Shown: positions 9,159 through 19,567, numbered from the stretch's first letter. The stretch: DNA of 38,858 nt from Candidatus Uhrbacteria bacterium (GCA_943350635.1 CALRAI010000006.1:1-38858), one strand, 5' to 3'. The notes: generated by a model from the sequence alone, not told the origin. Program-made: numbers and translations.

Positions 9159-10403
9159 TTATACCTTCAACTTCTTTACGATCACTTTCAAATTACTGAC
9201 GAGTGCCTCGACATCCTGCGCGTCGTTATACATTGCCAAACTTGCACGGAGAGTTCCGTATGATGACAGTTTTTCGACGAGTGGCACAGCACAATGATTC
9301 CCCGCACGAACACAAACACCCCGCTGACCAAGCATATCGGCGATATCGTGAGGGTGCATACCGTCGATCATAAAGGAAACGATCCCAACAGCACCTGGAG
9401 GATCGAAAACAGTGACATCGGGGATTGATCGGAGATCGGTGATAAGCCTTCGACGGAGCACATTCACTGGATCCCCGTATTCGCGAGGATGACACCACTG
9501 TGAATGATGCTGTCCCTGGATCCATTTCGCCGCCGCAGCGAATCCGATCGCACTTTCAACGTTTGGAGAACCGCCTTCGAATTTTTCGACTCCAGCTTTC
9601 CAAACGGCATCATCGGCTGTGATCGAATCCACCATTCCTCCACCAACAATCATTGGCTCTAGAGAATCGATGAGACTCGGGGAAAGAATCATCGCCGCGA
9701 TTCCTGCAGGGCCGTAACATTTGTGGGAACCGAAGACGAGAGCATCAGCGCCAAGATCGGCAATATTGATAGGAAGGTGTGCGGCAGCTTGTGCAGCGTC
9801 AACGATGATAATTGGCGCAAACCCCTCCTTACTCCCCCTTGGCAGAGGGAGGGTCCGAACGGCTCGTGTGAAATCTGCGATCGGCAACACTGTTCCCAAA
9901 ACATTCGACATCATCGTCATTGCGACAATCCTCGTCCGAGAGTCCATCATCGCAATTGCACCGTCAAGATCCAATGTAAAATCCGCTAACATTGGCATCG
10001 TTTTCACAATCACGCCTCGTTCTTTTGCAATGCGTCGCCACGGTAAAATATTCGCGTGGTGCTCAAATGGTGAAAGAAGAATTTCGTCACCAGGCTGCAA
10101 ACGATCACGTAATCCGAACGCAATCATGTTCAATCCTTCTGTCACACTCTTTGTAAAAACACAGCGTTCAGAATCGGCTCCGACGAAATGCGCAACGTTC
10201 GATCGTGCATCGTCGTATTGCTGTATCGTCTCTCCCGCCAAAGGATATAATCCACGTCCAACATTACTTCGACCACCAAGACGATACGCGTGCATCGCGT
10301 CAATTGCAGATTGATGGATCTGTGTTGTCGCGGCATTATCCAAATACGCCACGTCGCGACGAAGACCTGGAAATTGCACGCGAATATTTTCAAAATCGTT
10401 CAT
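9159..10403 (-). CDS. sufS: Cysteine desulfurase SufS
   Basis: VAYLDNAATTQIHQSAIDAM, GDEILLSPFEHHANILPW, FGSHKCYGPAGIAAM and GVCVRAGNHCA; start probably MMNDFEN. Confidence 0.93.
   Translation of the reverse strand: MNDFENIRVQFPGLRRDVAYLDNAATTQIHQSAIDAMHAYRLGGRSNVGRGLYPLAGETIQQYDDARSNVAHFVGADSERCVFTKSVTEGLNMIAFGLRDRLQPGDEILLSPFEHHANILPWRRIAKERGVIVKTMPMLADFTLDLDGAIAMMDSRTRIVAMTMMSNVLGTVLPIADFTRAVRTLPLPRGSKEGFAPIIIVDAAQAAAHLPINIADLGADALVFGSHKCYGPAGIAAMILSPSLIDSLEPMIVGGGMVDSITADDAVWKAGVEKFEGGSPNVESAIGFAAAAKWIQGQHHSQWCHPREYGDPVNVLRRRLITDLRSIPDVTVFDPPGAVGIVSFMIDGMHPHDIADMLGQRGVCVRAGNHCAVPLVEKLSSYGTLRASLAMYNDAQDVEALVSNLKVIVKKLKV
9461..9507. repeat. Palindromic repeat inside sufS (family A: ctggatccccgtattcgcgaggatgac)
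   Basis: cattcac...gtgaatg outer inverted repeat around tggatccccgtattcgcgaggatgac; the core recurs in smc at 26910-26939. Confidence 0.6.
9821..9853. repeat. Palindromic repeat inside sufS (family B: acccctccttactcccccttggcagagggaggg)
   Basis: CCCTCC...GGAGGG termini; related sequence in rnhB at 12896-12961. Confidence 0.6.
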
Positions 10404-11071
10404 CATATCGTCGCGTCCGTCATCGATCCTGCTGGGCATAACAAGCCATCAGCAATAATCGTCATCGCTTCATTACGATCAATTCCTCGGGTTGCACAAT
10501 ATGCTAACGCAGATGTGCTTGGGCGAGAAATGCTTACCGCATGTTTTGCCTTCACCATATTCGTCGCAATATCAAGCTCAGGAATCGCGCGAATGCTCGC
10601 AGATTCTCCCATAAGCATTCCACGAATCGTGGTTGAAATATTCCCACTGTTCACCGACTGGTGAACTACAACTCGTTCACGAACAACGGCACGAGCCGCA
10701 TCTTCCGCCACCACTCGGTTGTCGATAATACATCGCGAATCATTTCCAGAAATATCGACGTCATCGGAAATTTCACATCGTGCACTTCCCCTCATGCGAA
10801 TCGATGATGAAAGTTCAATGGATGTAGAGTCTCCGATCGCAGTAACTGCACGATCGATGACACAATCGGACTCGAGATCACCAACAACGAAAATCGAAAG
10901 CGATGCACCAGTGTGAACTCGCACAGCAATCGAGATCGAAGCATATAATGCAACATCGATCCGATGCGAAATATTCATTCCCGGCAATACATCGATATCC
11001 AAAACATACTCCGCGATTGACGACCGCACGATCGGTGACTCGGAAAGTGGCTTTTCATTGAACCCAATCAT
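10403..11071 (-). CDS. sufD: SufD-like (SufBD) protein, short form (222 aa)
   Basis: Position between sufB and sufS; beta-helix-like pattern, C-terminus KAKHAVSISRPSTSALAYCATRGIDRNEAMTIIADGLL typical of SufB/SufD. Confidence 0.8.
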   Translation of the reverse strand: MIGFNEKPLSESPIVRSSIAEYVLDIDVLPGMNISHRIDVALYASISIAVRVHTGASLSIFVVGDLESDCVIDRAVTAIGDSTSIELSSSIRMRGSARCEISDDVDISGNDSRCIIDNRVVAEDAARAVVRERVVVHQSVNSGNISTTIRGMLMGESASIRAIPELDIATNMVKAKHAVSISRPSTSALAYCATRGIDRNEAMTIIADGLLCPAGSMTDATI

Positions 11072-12450
11072 AGGCTTCCCTCCATTTCTAAATTCACAAG
11101 TTCTAGGAATTCGACAGCATATTCAAGCGGCAATTCCTTCACAATAGGATCAAAAAACCCGTTCACTATTGCGCGACGTGATGCTTCAGGATTCAATCCG
11201 CGTGTTGCGAGGTAGGCAAGCTGATCGTCATCAATCTTTCCTACGGTCGCTTCGTGAGTAATGGCACAATCTGGCGCAGCATCATCAATAATCGGAATCG
11301 TTTCTGCATGCGATTCGCCGTCTAACATCATCGTGTCGCAAACCACATTCACCGTGGATCCTTGTGCTCCCTTCGTCGCCAGTACTAAACCACGATACGT
11401 CGAAACTCCCCCACCAACCGCAATCGTTTTGGATCGTACGTTCGCGCTCGTCATAGGCGCCACGAGCACAACCTTATGCCCGGTGTCTTGATTCTGCCCC
11501 GGCCCCGCAAATGCAACGCCAAGAAAATCGGATTTCGATCGTGCACCTCGCAATACCGACATCGGATACAGCATCGTCACACCGCTTCCCATATTCCCGT
11601 TCACCCAAATAATCGATCCATCTTCATCAACCAACGCACGCTTCGTATTCAAATTAAACGTGTTCTTACTCCAATTTTCAATGGACGTGTATCGCACCGT
11701 TGCGCCATTCTTTACATGAATCTCGACACATCCAGCATGTAATGCAGCGCTATCGTATTTTGGTGCAGAACACCCTTCGATATAATGAGTCTCGCTCCCT
11801 TCATCAGCGATGATCAGCGTATGTTCAAACTGCCCGCCACGTTCCGCGTTCATTCGAAAATATGCTTGTAACGGAATCGTTACCTTCACATTCTTTGGCA
11901 CATAAATAAACGTTCCTCCGCTCCATACTGCCGCGTGTAATGCCGCAAAATAATGATCGTGAATAGGCACACAACTCGTCATGAAATATTGTTCGACGAG
12001 ATCGGAATATTCACGCACCGCAACATCCATATTCAAAAAAACGACTCCTTGGTCTGCAAGATCTTTTTGCAAATTGTGATACACGATTTCCGAATCGTAC
12101 TGCGCACCAACACCAGCCAAGCCATGACGTTCCGATTCGGGAATCCCAAGTTTCTCAAATGTTGTTCGGATTTCTTCTGGCACGTCATCCCAGGTTCGAT
12201 TCTCTTTAGAATTCGGCTGGATAAAGTACGAGATTGCTGTGAGATCGAGGCCATCGAGTGAAGGACCAAAGTTAGGAAGAGGCTTATTCGAAAGGTATTC
12301 CAGCGCTTTTAGTCGTTTCTCCGTCATCCACACTGGTTCGTCCTTCGATGATGCAATACGAAAAATACCCTCACGCGAAAGGCCAAGAGGGGCAGTATAT
12401 TTTGGAGCATGTGCACTTGCTGATTCGAGCGCTTCGCGCAGGGCATCCAT
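11068..12450 (-). CDS. sufB: Fe-S cluster assembly protein SufB
   Basis: GVVFLNMDVAVREYSDLVEQYFMTSCVPIHDHYFAALHAAVWSGGTFIYVPKNVKVTIPLQAYFRMNAERGGQFEHTLII; start probably MDALREALESAS at 12450. Confidence 0.95.
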   Translation of the reverse strand: MDALREALESASAHAPKYTAPLGLSREGIFRIASSKDEPVWMTEKRLKALEYLSNKPLPNFGPSLDGLDLTAISYFIQPNSKENRTWDDVPEEIRTTFEKLGIPESERHGLAGVGAQYDSEIVYHNLQKDLADQGVVFLNMDVAVREYSDLVEQYFMTSCVPIHDHYFAALHAAVWSGGTFIYVPKNVKVTIPLQAYFRMNAERGGQFEHTLIIADEGSETHYIEGCSAPKYDSAALHAGCVEIHVKNGATVRYTSIENWSKNTFNLNTKRALVDEDGSIIWVNGNMGSGVTMLYPMSVLRGARSKSDFLGVAFAGPGQNQDTGHKVVLVAPMTSANVRSKTIAVGGGVSTYRGLVLATKGAQGSTVNVVCDTMMLDGESHAETIPIIDDAAPDCAITHEATVGKIDDDQLAYLATRGLNPEASRRAIVNGFFDPIVKELPLEYAVEFLELVNLEMEGSL

Positions 12451-12490
12451 AGACTGCCACTGTAGCGAAAATTCCCGATCTGGTGAAGTG

Positions 12491-12610
12491 CTAGCTTGCA
12501 AACACGATTGCTGCAACACCCACAAGGAACGTAACAATCGCAAGAATCGTGGAAGCTTCAAGCACCGTTGCACGGGATTGTGCTGCTTTTGTTTGTCGTC
12601 GAACTGCCAT
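12491..12610 (-). CDS. Small single-TM protein (39 aa: MAVRRQTKAAQSRATVLEASTILAIVTFLVGVAAIVFAS)
   Basis: Basic N-terminus plus hydrophobic C-terminal helix; TATACT 8 nt upstream of ATG on the minus strand; sits between rnhB and sufB. Confidence 0.5.
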   Translation of the reverse strand: MAVRRQTKAAQSRATVLEASTILAIVTFLVGVAAIVFAS

Positions 12611-12626
12611 ATGCATCCAGTATACA

Positions 12627-13298
12627 TCATCCATGCCAAAAGGTTTTTCGATGAATTGGTGATAAGCCAAGAGCACGAATTGCAGCTTGATGCACTTTCG
12701 TTCCGTAGCCTTTATGCGACGAGAAATCGTAGCCCGGGAATTCAAGATCGAACTTCTCCATCAGCGTATCGCGATACTCCTTTGCAACAATCGATGCTGC
12801 GGCAATCGAAAAATTCTTGTCGTCACCACCGATGATGGTTTCTTGGGGGAGATCGAGAAGCGGAATACGTTGATTGCCATCGACGAGAACCAAGACCCCC
12901 TCCTTGCTCTCGTCCTCCTCGCCCAGCTTCAGGTTCGTCGAACGCCTTGGCAGAGAGAGGGACATAACCGCAGCCCTCATCGCCTTCAACGTTGCTTGAA
13001 GAATATTAATCTCATCGATGTCCTGCGCATCGATTTCAGCAATACCGACCGCGAGCGCTACAGAACGGATTGCTTCCGCCGTGGATCGTCGCCGCTCACG
13101 AGAAAGCGTCTTACTATCGCGAATCACAAACCGATCCGCAAGATTGCGTATCGGATCTGGATTCGACCAATCGAACATCACCGCGGCTGCAACAACAGGC
13201 CCTGCTAAACATCCACGACCAACCTCGTCAACGCCAATAGCGAAAATCCGCGACGTATTCCAAATAGCCAGTTCACGATCGTACGCAAGAGATTTCAT
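12627..13298 (-). CDS. rnhB: Ribonuclease HII
   Basis: FAIGVDEVGRGCLAGPVVAAAVMF, LVDGNQRIPLLDLPQETIIGGDDKNFSIAAASIVAKEYRDTLM; start MKSLAYDRE. Confidence 0.95.
   Translation of the reverse strand: MKSLAYDRELAIWNTSRIFAIGVDEVGRGCLAGPVVAAAVMFDWSNPDPIRNLADRFVIRDSKTLSRERRRSTAEAIRSVALAVGIAEIDAQDIDEINILQATLKAMRAAVMSLSLPRRSTNLKLGEEDESKEGVLVLVDGNQRIPLLDLPQETIIGGDDKNFSIAAASIVAKEYRDTLMEKFDLEFPGYDFSSHKGYGTKVHQAAIRALGLSPIHRKTFWHG
12896..12961. repeat. Palindromic repeat inside rnhB (family B with extra internal sequence, 66 nt)
   Basis: cccccTCCTTGCTCTC...CCTTGGCAGAGAGAGGG resembles the sufS element; encodes LPRRSTNLKLGEEDESKEG, absent from typical RNase HII. Confidence 0.6.
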
Positions 13299-13337
13299 AA
13301 CGGAATAATAACAAAAATGAACCGCTTTCACGATTCA

Positions 13338-13362
13338 TTTTTGGTCGGGCCAGAGGGGATCG
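13338..13362. repeat. Duplicate of the tRNA-Pro 3' end (25 bp direct repeat)
   Basis: tttttggtcgggccagaggggatcg identical to 13520-13544. Confidence 0.85.
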
Positions 13363-13493
13363 GCCTCGCCTCTCGGGTCGTCGACACTCCCCTCGGGCTG
13401 GCCACCGCCTCGCCATGTTCGCTAGTGCTCACATATGGCTCCGGCGTTCTCACCCCTACGCACGCCAAATTGTTGGCGTGCTCTGGCCAACAA

Positions 13494-13526
13494 AAAAAGT
13501 TGCAACAAAGGTTGCAACTTTTTTGG
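13494..13526 (-). terminator. Rho-independent terminator after tRNA-Pro
   Basis: aaaaaagttgcaac-aaag-gttgcaactttttt perfect hairpin. Confidence 0.75.
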
Positions 13527-13599
13527 TCGGGCCAGAGGGGATCGAACCCTCGACCTCCTGGTCCCAAACCAGGCGCGCTACCAGCTGCGCTATAGCCCG
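13524..13599 (-). tRNA. tRNA-Pro (anticodon TGG), CCA encoded
   Basis: CGGGCTATAGCGCAGCTGGTAGCGCGCCTGGTTTGGGACCAGGAGGTCGAGGGTTCGATCCCCTCTGGCCCGACCA folds as a cloverleaf. Confidence 0.97.
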
Positions 13600-13749
13600 A
13601 GGCTCGTTAATGTTCGGCGGAACCGAACGGAACGAAAACAAACACAAACCGATGTGAACGGGGAAAGGATACCTAAAATCGGATCGAGTGTAAAGCAGAA
13701 CCCCGCTGGCCTTTTCAAGCAAGCGGGGCACCGTACGTACGGGGTACAT

Positions 13750-14895
13750 CTACCACTCCCCCATCTGAATAAGGGAAAAGTAGAGATTCATCAGCCCCTT
13801 GTTGTGAACAACGTTACAACCATTTTCCGACATCAGCAGTGCTCGCGCAGCTTCTGGAGAAAACGCATACACGTAACCGTCCACCTCATCACTGTCAGGA
13901 TGCGTATTTGACGCGATGATCTGCACCACCTGTTCCACCGTTCCCGGGAAGCACACGGTGTAGAAAAACTCCGGAGAGCCTTCACGCGCAAGCTCACGAG
14001 CAAATCCCACACGAATGAACCGAAATCCATTCACATCGCCAATTTCCTCGTGATGCTCATCCATGATGCTCGCATCGAGCGCCGCAAACAGCTCGTGGTG
14101 TTTGGAGATTGCTGCCCAATTCACTCCGCCAGATGCGGCACAGACACGGCCACGATTCACGTGTGTCCTTCTTCCCCGACGGGTAATAACGAATACGTTG
14201 CTCGCCACACAGAAGATTACACTGCACACTCCCAGACTGAACTGGTAGTACCCGGCATGAAACGGCGAAAGCACACCATTCGCACGCTGTTCACTCTGTC
14301 GCATGGCATCGCGCAGTGTCACCATGCCAAAACGACTAATGAGCTCAGCGGCAAGCAACGAAAGCTCCACACCATCGTCATACCGCCGTTCAATACGAAC
14401 ATCCCCTGAATCCATGGAAGCTTTTGCGCCGCTCCACATACCAAGCGCCACCGTTGCCGTCCACGTTCCTCCTGCAGAAAGTCCGCAGAGATGCGCCTGC
14501 ACATCATCCTGCGCCGGCGTAAGACTCGTACGAAGATACACATACCGTACGAGAGACGCCGCAAGCGCAGAGCCTTCCTGCCGCCAATCGAGCGCACTAC
14601 GGCGTTGAGTAAGGATCGGAAGGTTTTGCGTGAATACCTCCGAGAATCCCATACCACCGTTCGTCCTATCACGAAGATCGGCAAACGGAAGTACACACCG
14701 CAGCCGAGAATCCGCCGCACCAATGAGCATTTCTGAGCAATAGCGGCTCAATACCGACTCCGACGAAACACCGATCAACGGAGAAGTCTCCGCCAATACT
14801 TCACCAGGCGCTGTCACCGTCCATCGATCAAACCGAATGCGTTCTCCACCGTCTCCCTGAAATTCTTCAGGAGCGATCTGCTGTACCACTTTCAT
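13750..14895 (-). CDS. Hypothetical protein (381 aa), SD-led
   Basis: Long ORF; ATG at 14895 preceded by CAGGAGTGCTC (SD); one hydrophobic segment (FSLGVCSVIFCVASNVFVI). Confidence 0.7.
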   Translation of the reverse strand: MKVVQQIAPEEFQGDGGERIRFDRWTVTAPGEVLAETSPLIGVSSESVLSRYCSEMLIGAADSRLRCVLPFADLRDRTNGGMGFSEVFTQNLPILTQRRSALDWRQEGSALAASLVRYVYLRTSLTPAQDDVQAHLCGLSAGGTWTATVALGMWSGAKASMDSGDVRIERRYDDGVELSLLAAELISRFGMVTLRDAMRQSEQRANGVLSPFHAGYYQFSLGVCSVIFCVASNVFVITRRGRRTHVNRGRVCAASGGVNWAAISKHHELFAALDASIMDEHHEEIGDVNGFRFIRVGFARELAREGSPEFFYTVCFPGTVEQVVQIIASNTHPDSDEVDGYVYAFSPEAARALLMSENGCNVVHNKGLMNLYFSLIQMGEW

Positions 14896-15061
14896 GAGCA
14901 CTCCTGTGTGCCATCTGATCCCGGAATGGGTGCACGATGGACATAAAATCCTCCCATAATTTCAAGAAAAGAACAAACAAAACATCGACCGCCGTGCATA
15001 GCCTACCTTGACCAAAGCGTAACGAATATCATATACTTCTCTCGCTTTTCCACTACATTTT

Positions 15062-15138
15062 GGGTGTGTAGCTCAGTTGGTTAGAGCGTCTCTCTGATAA
15101 GGAGAAGGTCGATGGTTCGAATCCATCCACACCCACCA
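15062..15138 (+). tRNA. tRNA-Ile (anticodon GAT), CCA encoded
   Basis: GGGTGTGTAGCTCAGTTGGTTAGAGCGTCTCTCTGATAAGGAGAAGGTCGATGGTTCGAATCCATCCACACCCACCA. Confidence 0.97.
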
Positions 15139-15142
15139 GTAT

Positions 15143-15264
15143 GGAAACTGCTTAAAATCGTCCATGACTTTGTCGTCGTCTGCGCTCCTCGCTCAACGTA
15201 CCAAGAAGTACGCCTCGCGATGTGCTCGACGTCTCCTCGTCCTGAACAATTTTAAGCAGTTTCC
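15143..15264. repeat. ~122-nt intergenic palindrome between tRNA-Ile and tRNA-Phe
   Basis: 16-bp perfect arms ggaaactgcttaaaat/attttaagcagtttcc with apex cgtaccaagaagtacg. Confidence 0.7.
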
Positions 15265-15271
15265 CCGCTAC

Positions 15272-15346
15272 GCCTGGGTAGCTCAGTGGTAGAGCAAGGG
15301 TCTGAAGAACCCTGTGTCGTCAGTTCGATTCTGACCCCAGGCACCA
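15272..15346 (+). tRNA. tRNA-Phe (anticodon GAA), CCA encoded
   Basis: GCCTGGGTAGCTCAGTGGTAGAGCAAGGGTCTGAAGAACCCTGTGTCGTCAGTTCGATTCTGACCCCAGGCACCA. Confidence 0.93.
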
Positions 15347-15376
15347 CAAAAAATCCGTCTCACGACGGGTTTTTTG
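15347..15376 (+). terminator. Rho-independent terminator after tRNA-Phe
   Basis: caaaaaatccgtctcacgacgggttttttg. Confidence 0.65.
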
Positions 15377-15391
15377 TTATACTTCCAGCAT

Positions 15392-15904
15392 ATGAACCAT
15401 CAAGATGCACTCGTCATCATCCTCAACGATTCTGGGAAGATTATCGGATCAAAACCAAGAAAGGACATCGATAAGATTAAGGACATCGTATGGTGTTGCG
15501 ATGTTCTGGTCATGAATGCAGAACACCAATTATTTCTCTCGAACATTCCCGCAGGTCATCTGTATTCTGGAACATGGGGATCAACAGCCGCAACAATGCT
15601 TCGGGAGAATGAGCTTCCTGGGGATGCCGCATTTCGCGCACTCGAGAAAGAACTCGGCATCGAAGATGTGTCCATTACCAACATTGGCGAAAAGTTCTTT
15701 ATCTATGACGACGGCGTCAAACGAAAGAAAACGATATATCTCTGCGAAACCGAAGACACTCCAACGCCAAACCCCAACGACATCGCAGACATTAGAGCTT
15801 GGACTCGCACCGATCTTGAATCCGCTATACTATCAAATCCGACCATGTTTTCAACAACATTTCTGCAAATTTGGAAACTTGTTAACTCAGAATTGCCTTT
15901 CTAA
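15392..15904 (+). CDS. NUDIX hydrolase (isopentenyl-diphosphate isomerase-like)
   Basis: GHLYSGTWGSTAATMLRENELPGDAAFRALEKELGIED resembles a Nudix box; start MNHQDALV with TATACT 8 nt upstream. Confidence 0.8.
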   Translation: MNHQDALVIILNDSGKIIGSKPRKDIDKIKDIVWCCDVLVMNAEHQLFLSNIPAGHLYSGTWGSTAATMLRENELPGDAAFRALEKELGIEDVSITNIGEKFFIYDDGVKRKKTIYLCETEDTPTPNPNDIADIRAWTRTDLESAILSNPTMFSTTFLQIWKLVNSELPF

Positions 15905-15907
15905 CTT

Positions 15908-16201
15908 ATGGATATCAATACCCTCCTTCACGAAGGTCGAACCATTTGGGGCAATCAAAAACTCACGCTCTCCGAAATCATCATTCGCCTCAACGTCAGC
16001 ACTGGCGATCTTTCTCGAATTGCACGAAATTCAAACAAAGACCAAGCGGCATTTACTCAAGAAGATCTTGAACGCGAACTCGGCAATATCATCTTTTCCA
16101 CCATTCGATGGTGTGACGATTTGGGACTTGATCCAAAAACATGCATCGAACGTGCGATTGAATGCCAAGAACGATTCGCGAAACAGAATTCAAGTCGATA
16201 G
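15908..16201 (+). CDS. MazG-like nucleotide pyrophosphohydrolase-type small protein
   Basis: DLERELGNIIFSTIRWCDDLGLDPKTCIERAIECQERFAKQN matches the MazG-like helical pattern. Confidence 0.65.
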   Translation: MDINTLLHEGRTIWGNQKLTLSEIIIRLNVSTGDLSRIARNSNKDQAAFTQEDLERELGNIIFSTIRWCDDLGLDPKTCIERAIECQERFAKQNSSR

Positions 16202-16345
16202 TCATCGTCAAAACACAAAACGCTTCATCGGCGTTTTTGATTTACGGACAACCTTGGCACCAGATAATACACAACTTTGTGATTACAACGTCCTGCTTCA
16301 TGGCTCTTGCGAGCAATGAAACATCGACCAATCAATGTTTCCATT

Positions 16346-17846
<1,501 letters not shown>

Positions 17847-18077
17847 ATCCACACTCTTGCGAATGAGGTTCTGTTAAGTGACCAATCTTGCGAAAGGTAT
17901 CAATTGTGGACGTTGTAATCACGTAATTGTTCATTACATGATGCTTGGTTGTTTGCTCTTCAGTTGTGAAGATACGACGTCCGTTGAGGCAGAAAATGCG
18001 TCAACGAATGTGGCAGTAGAGTAATGGAACGCCAAAATGCTGTCAAGCATGGAACGGTGCGTAAAATGTGGATGCTT

Positions 18078-18785
18078 TTATGTTTTCCGTCTTTTTTGCG
18101 ACTCCCCCGCTCGCCACTCCGCAATCTTTTTATGATTCCCGCCTAAAAGAACGCTTGGTACAGCCAAATCTTCCGTAATCTTCTTCCCGAGCGTTCGCGT
18201 ATACACTTCCGGCCTTGTGTACTGCGGGTACTCTAAAAACCCCTCCGTGTCGTGCGATTCCTCATGCAGCGTTTCCACATTCCCGAGAACGCCTGGGATC
18301 TGCCGTGCAATCGCATCGGTCATCACCAATGCCGGAAGCTCACCGCCGGTCAGCACAAAATTCCCAATCGATAACGCTTCATCAGCGACCACTTCCTCAA
18401 CTCGATGATCTATACCCTCATAGCGACCGCAAATAAAAATCACCTGATCATATCCCGCCAGTCGCTTGGCATCCGCCTGCGTAAACCGCTTCCCGCTTGC
18501 CGATGTCACAATCACTCTCACCATCGGAATATGTTTCCGTAAAAACTTTTTCCGCAAACGAATCGCCTCCACCGCATCATCAATGGGCTGCACCGTCATC
18601 ACCATCCCCGCCCCTCCCCCATACGGCGTATCATCAACTTTCTTGTGTTTATCCTTCGAAAACTTTCGCAAATTATGCCCCGTAATTTTGATCAACTTTT
18701 CCTTCTGCGCACGCCCCAAAATCGACGCCTTTGCATACGGCGACACGACTTCCGGAAAAAGAGCAATGATATCGAAATGGGTCAT
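18078..18785 (-). CDS. trmD: tRNA (guanine-N1)-methyltransferase
   Basis: MTHFDIIALFPEVVSPYAKASILGRAQKEKLIKI...DDTPYGGGAGMVM...ICGRYEGIDHRVEE...IGNFVLTGGELPAL. Confidence 0.97.
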   Translation of the reverse strand: MTHFDIIALFPEVVSPYAKASILGRAQKEKLIKITGHNLRKFSKDKHKKVDDTPYGGGAGMVMTVQPIDDAVEAIRLRKKFLRKHIPMVRVIVTSASGKRFTQADAKRLAGYDQVIFICGRYEGIDHRVEEVVADEALSIGNFVLTGGELPALVMTDAIARQIPGVLGNVETLHEESHDTEGFLEYPQYTRPEVYTRTLGKKITEDLAVPSVLLGGNHKKIAEWRAGESQKRRKT

Positions 18786-19051
18786 ATCTTCTCTCCAAAA
18801 ATATACGTACACCCATTCTCCCCCATTCTCACGGAATGCGCAGTGTTCGCAGGGATATCAAAACGATCACCGGGCTTGTATTCGCTCTCTTCGTCATTGA
18901 TGGTAATAAAAATATTCCCACTCACCACAATATGTGCCGTGTCGCCATCGTGTTGATGAGCAGGATAAATAACACTGGCGTTGTCGTGCCATTCATTTAT
19001 GTCGGAATATCCATCCGCGGATAACGTGGATCGTGCGTCGTCAATGATCAT
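18782..19051 (-). CDS. Cupin-domain protein (89 aa)
   Basis: PAHQHDGDTAHIVVSGNIFITINDEESEYKPGDRFDIPANTAHSVRMGENG; overlaps the trmD start. Confidence 0.8.
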   Translation of the reverse strand: MIIDDARSTLSADGYSDINEWHDNASVIYPAHQHDGDTAHIVVSGNIFITINDEESEYKPGDRFDIPANTAHSVRMGENGCTYIFGEKI

Positions 19052-19109
19052 AAAACAAAACTACCGTGCCCAATTATGGTACCACGGTAGCTCCAGAACG
19101 AAAGATGAA

Positions 19110-19481
19110 CTAGAAGGTAAGACTGTCAACAGAATCCGCGTCTTCGTCCTTTTGCTCAACGTCTCCAGCAAGTGCTGCTGCCACGGTTGCGGCTGCCGCA
19201 CCAGTATCGTCGCCCATTGCTGCACGACGAGTGCTCGATGCCGGAGCATCAATACGGAAGGAGACGCGCATATTTGCCTTTGCGCCAATGGTTGCAAGCA
19301 ACGTGCGAATCGCAACCGCAGTTTTTCCACTCTTTCCAATAACATACCCTGTGTCCTCTGGCGCAGTATGCACCGTAATCAACACACCTTGCTCGTCCAC
19401 TTTTCTATCCGATCGTACCTCTTCTGGTTTATTCACCAATGCTTTCACAATGAACTCCACAAACTGCTGATCAAACTCCAT
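19110..19481 (-). CDS. khpA: KH-domain RNA-binding protein (KhpA-like)
   Basis: QQFVEFIVKALVNKPEEV...VHTAPEDTGYVIGKSGKTAVAIRTLLATIGAK; adjacent to rpsP. Confidence 0.88.
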   Translation of the reverse strand: MEFDQQFVEFIVKALVNKPEEVRSDRKVDEQGVLITVHTAPEDTGYVIGKSGKTAVAIRTLLATIGAKANMRVSFRIDAPASSTRRAAMGDDTGAAAATVAAALAGDVEQKDEDADSVDSLTF

Positions 19482-19567
19482 AAAAACAGGATTTAAGATT
19501 CCAATGCCTCCATAATACAAAAAGCGACGTCCCATGGGAACGTCGCCCTGTGCATGATCGCTCATTC

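Noticed and set aside
13317-13911. Several ORFs spanning tRNA-Pro (e.g. MGPGGRGFDPLWPDQK..., ...GPEGIEPSTSWSQTRR...)
   Set aside because: Classic spurious translations of a tRNA gene and its duplicated 3' end.
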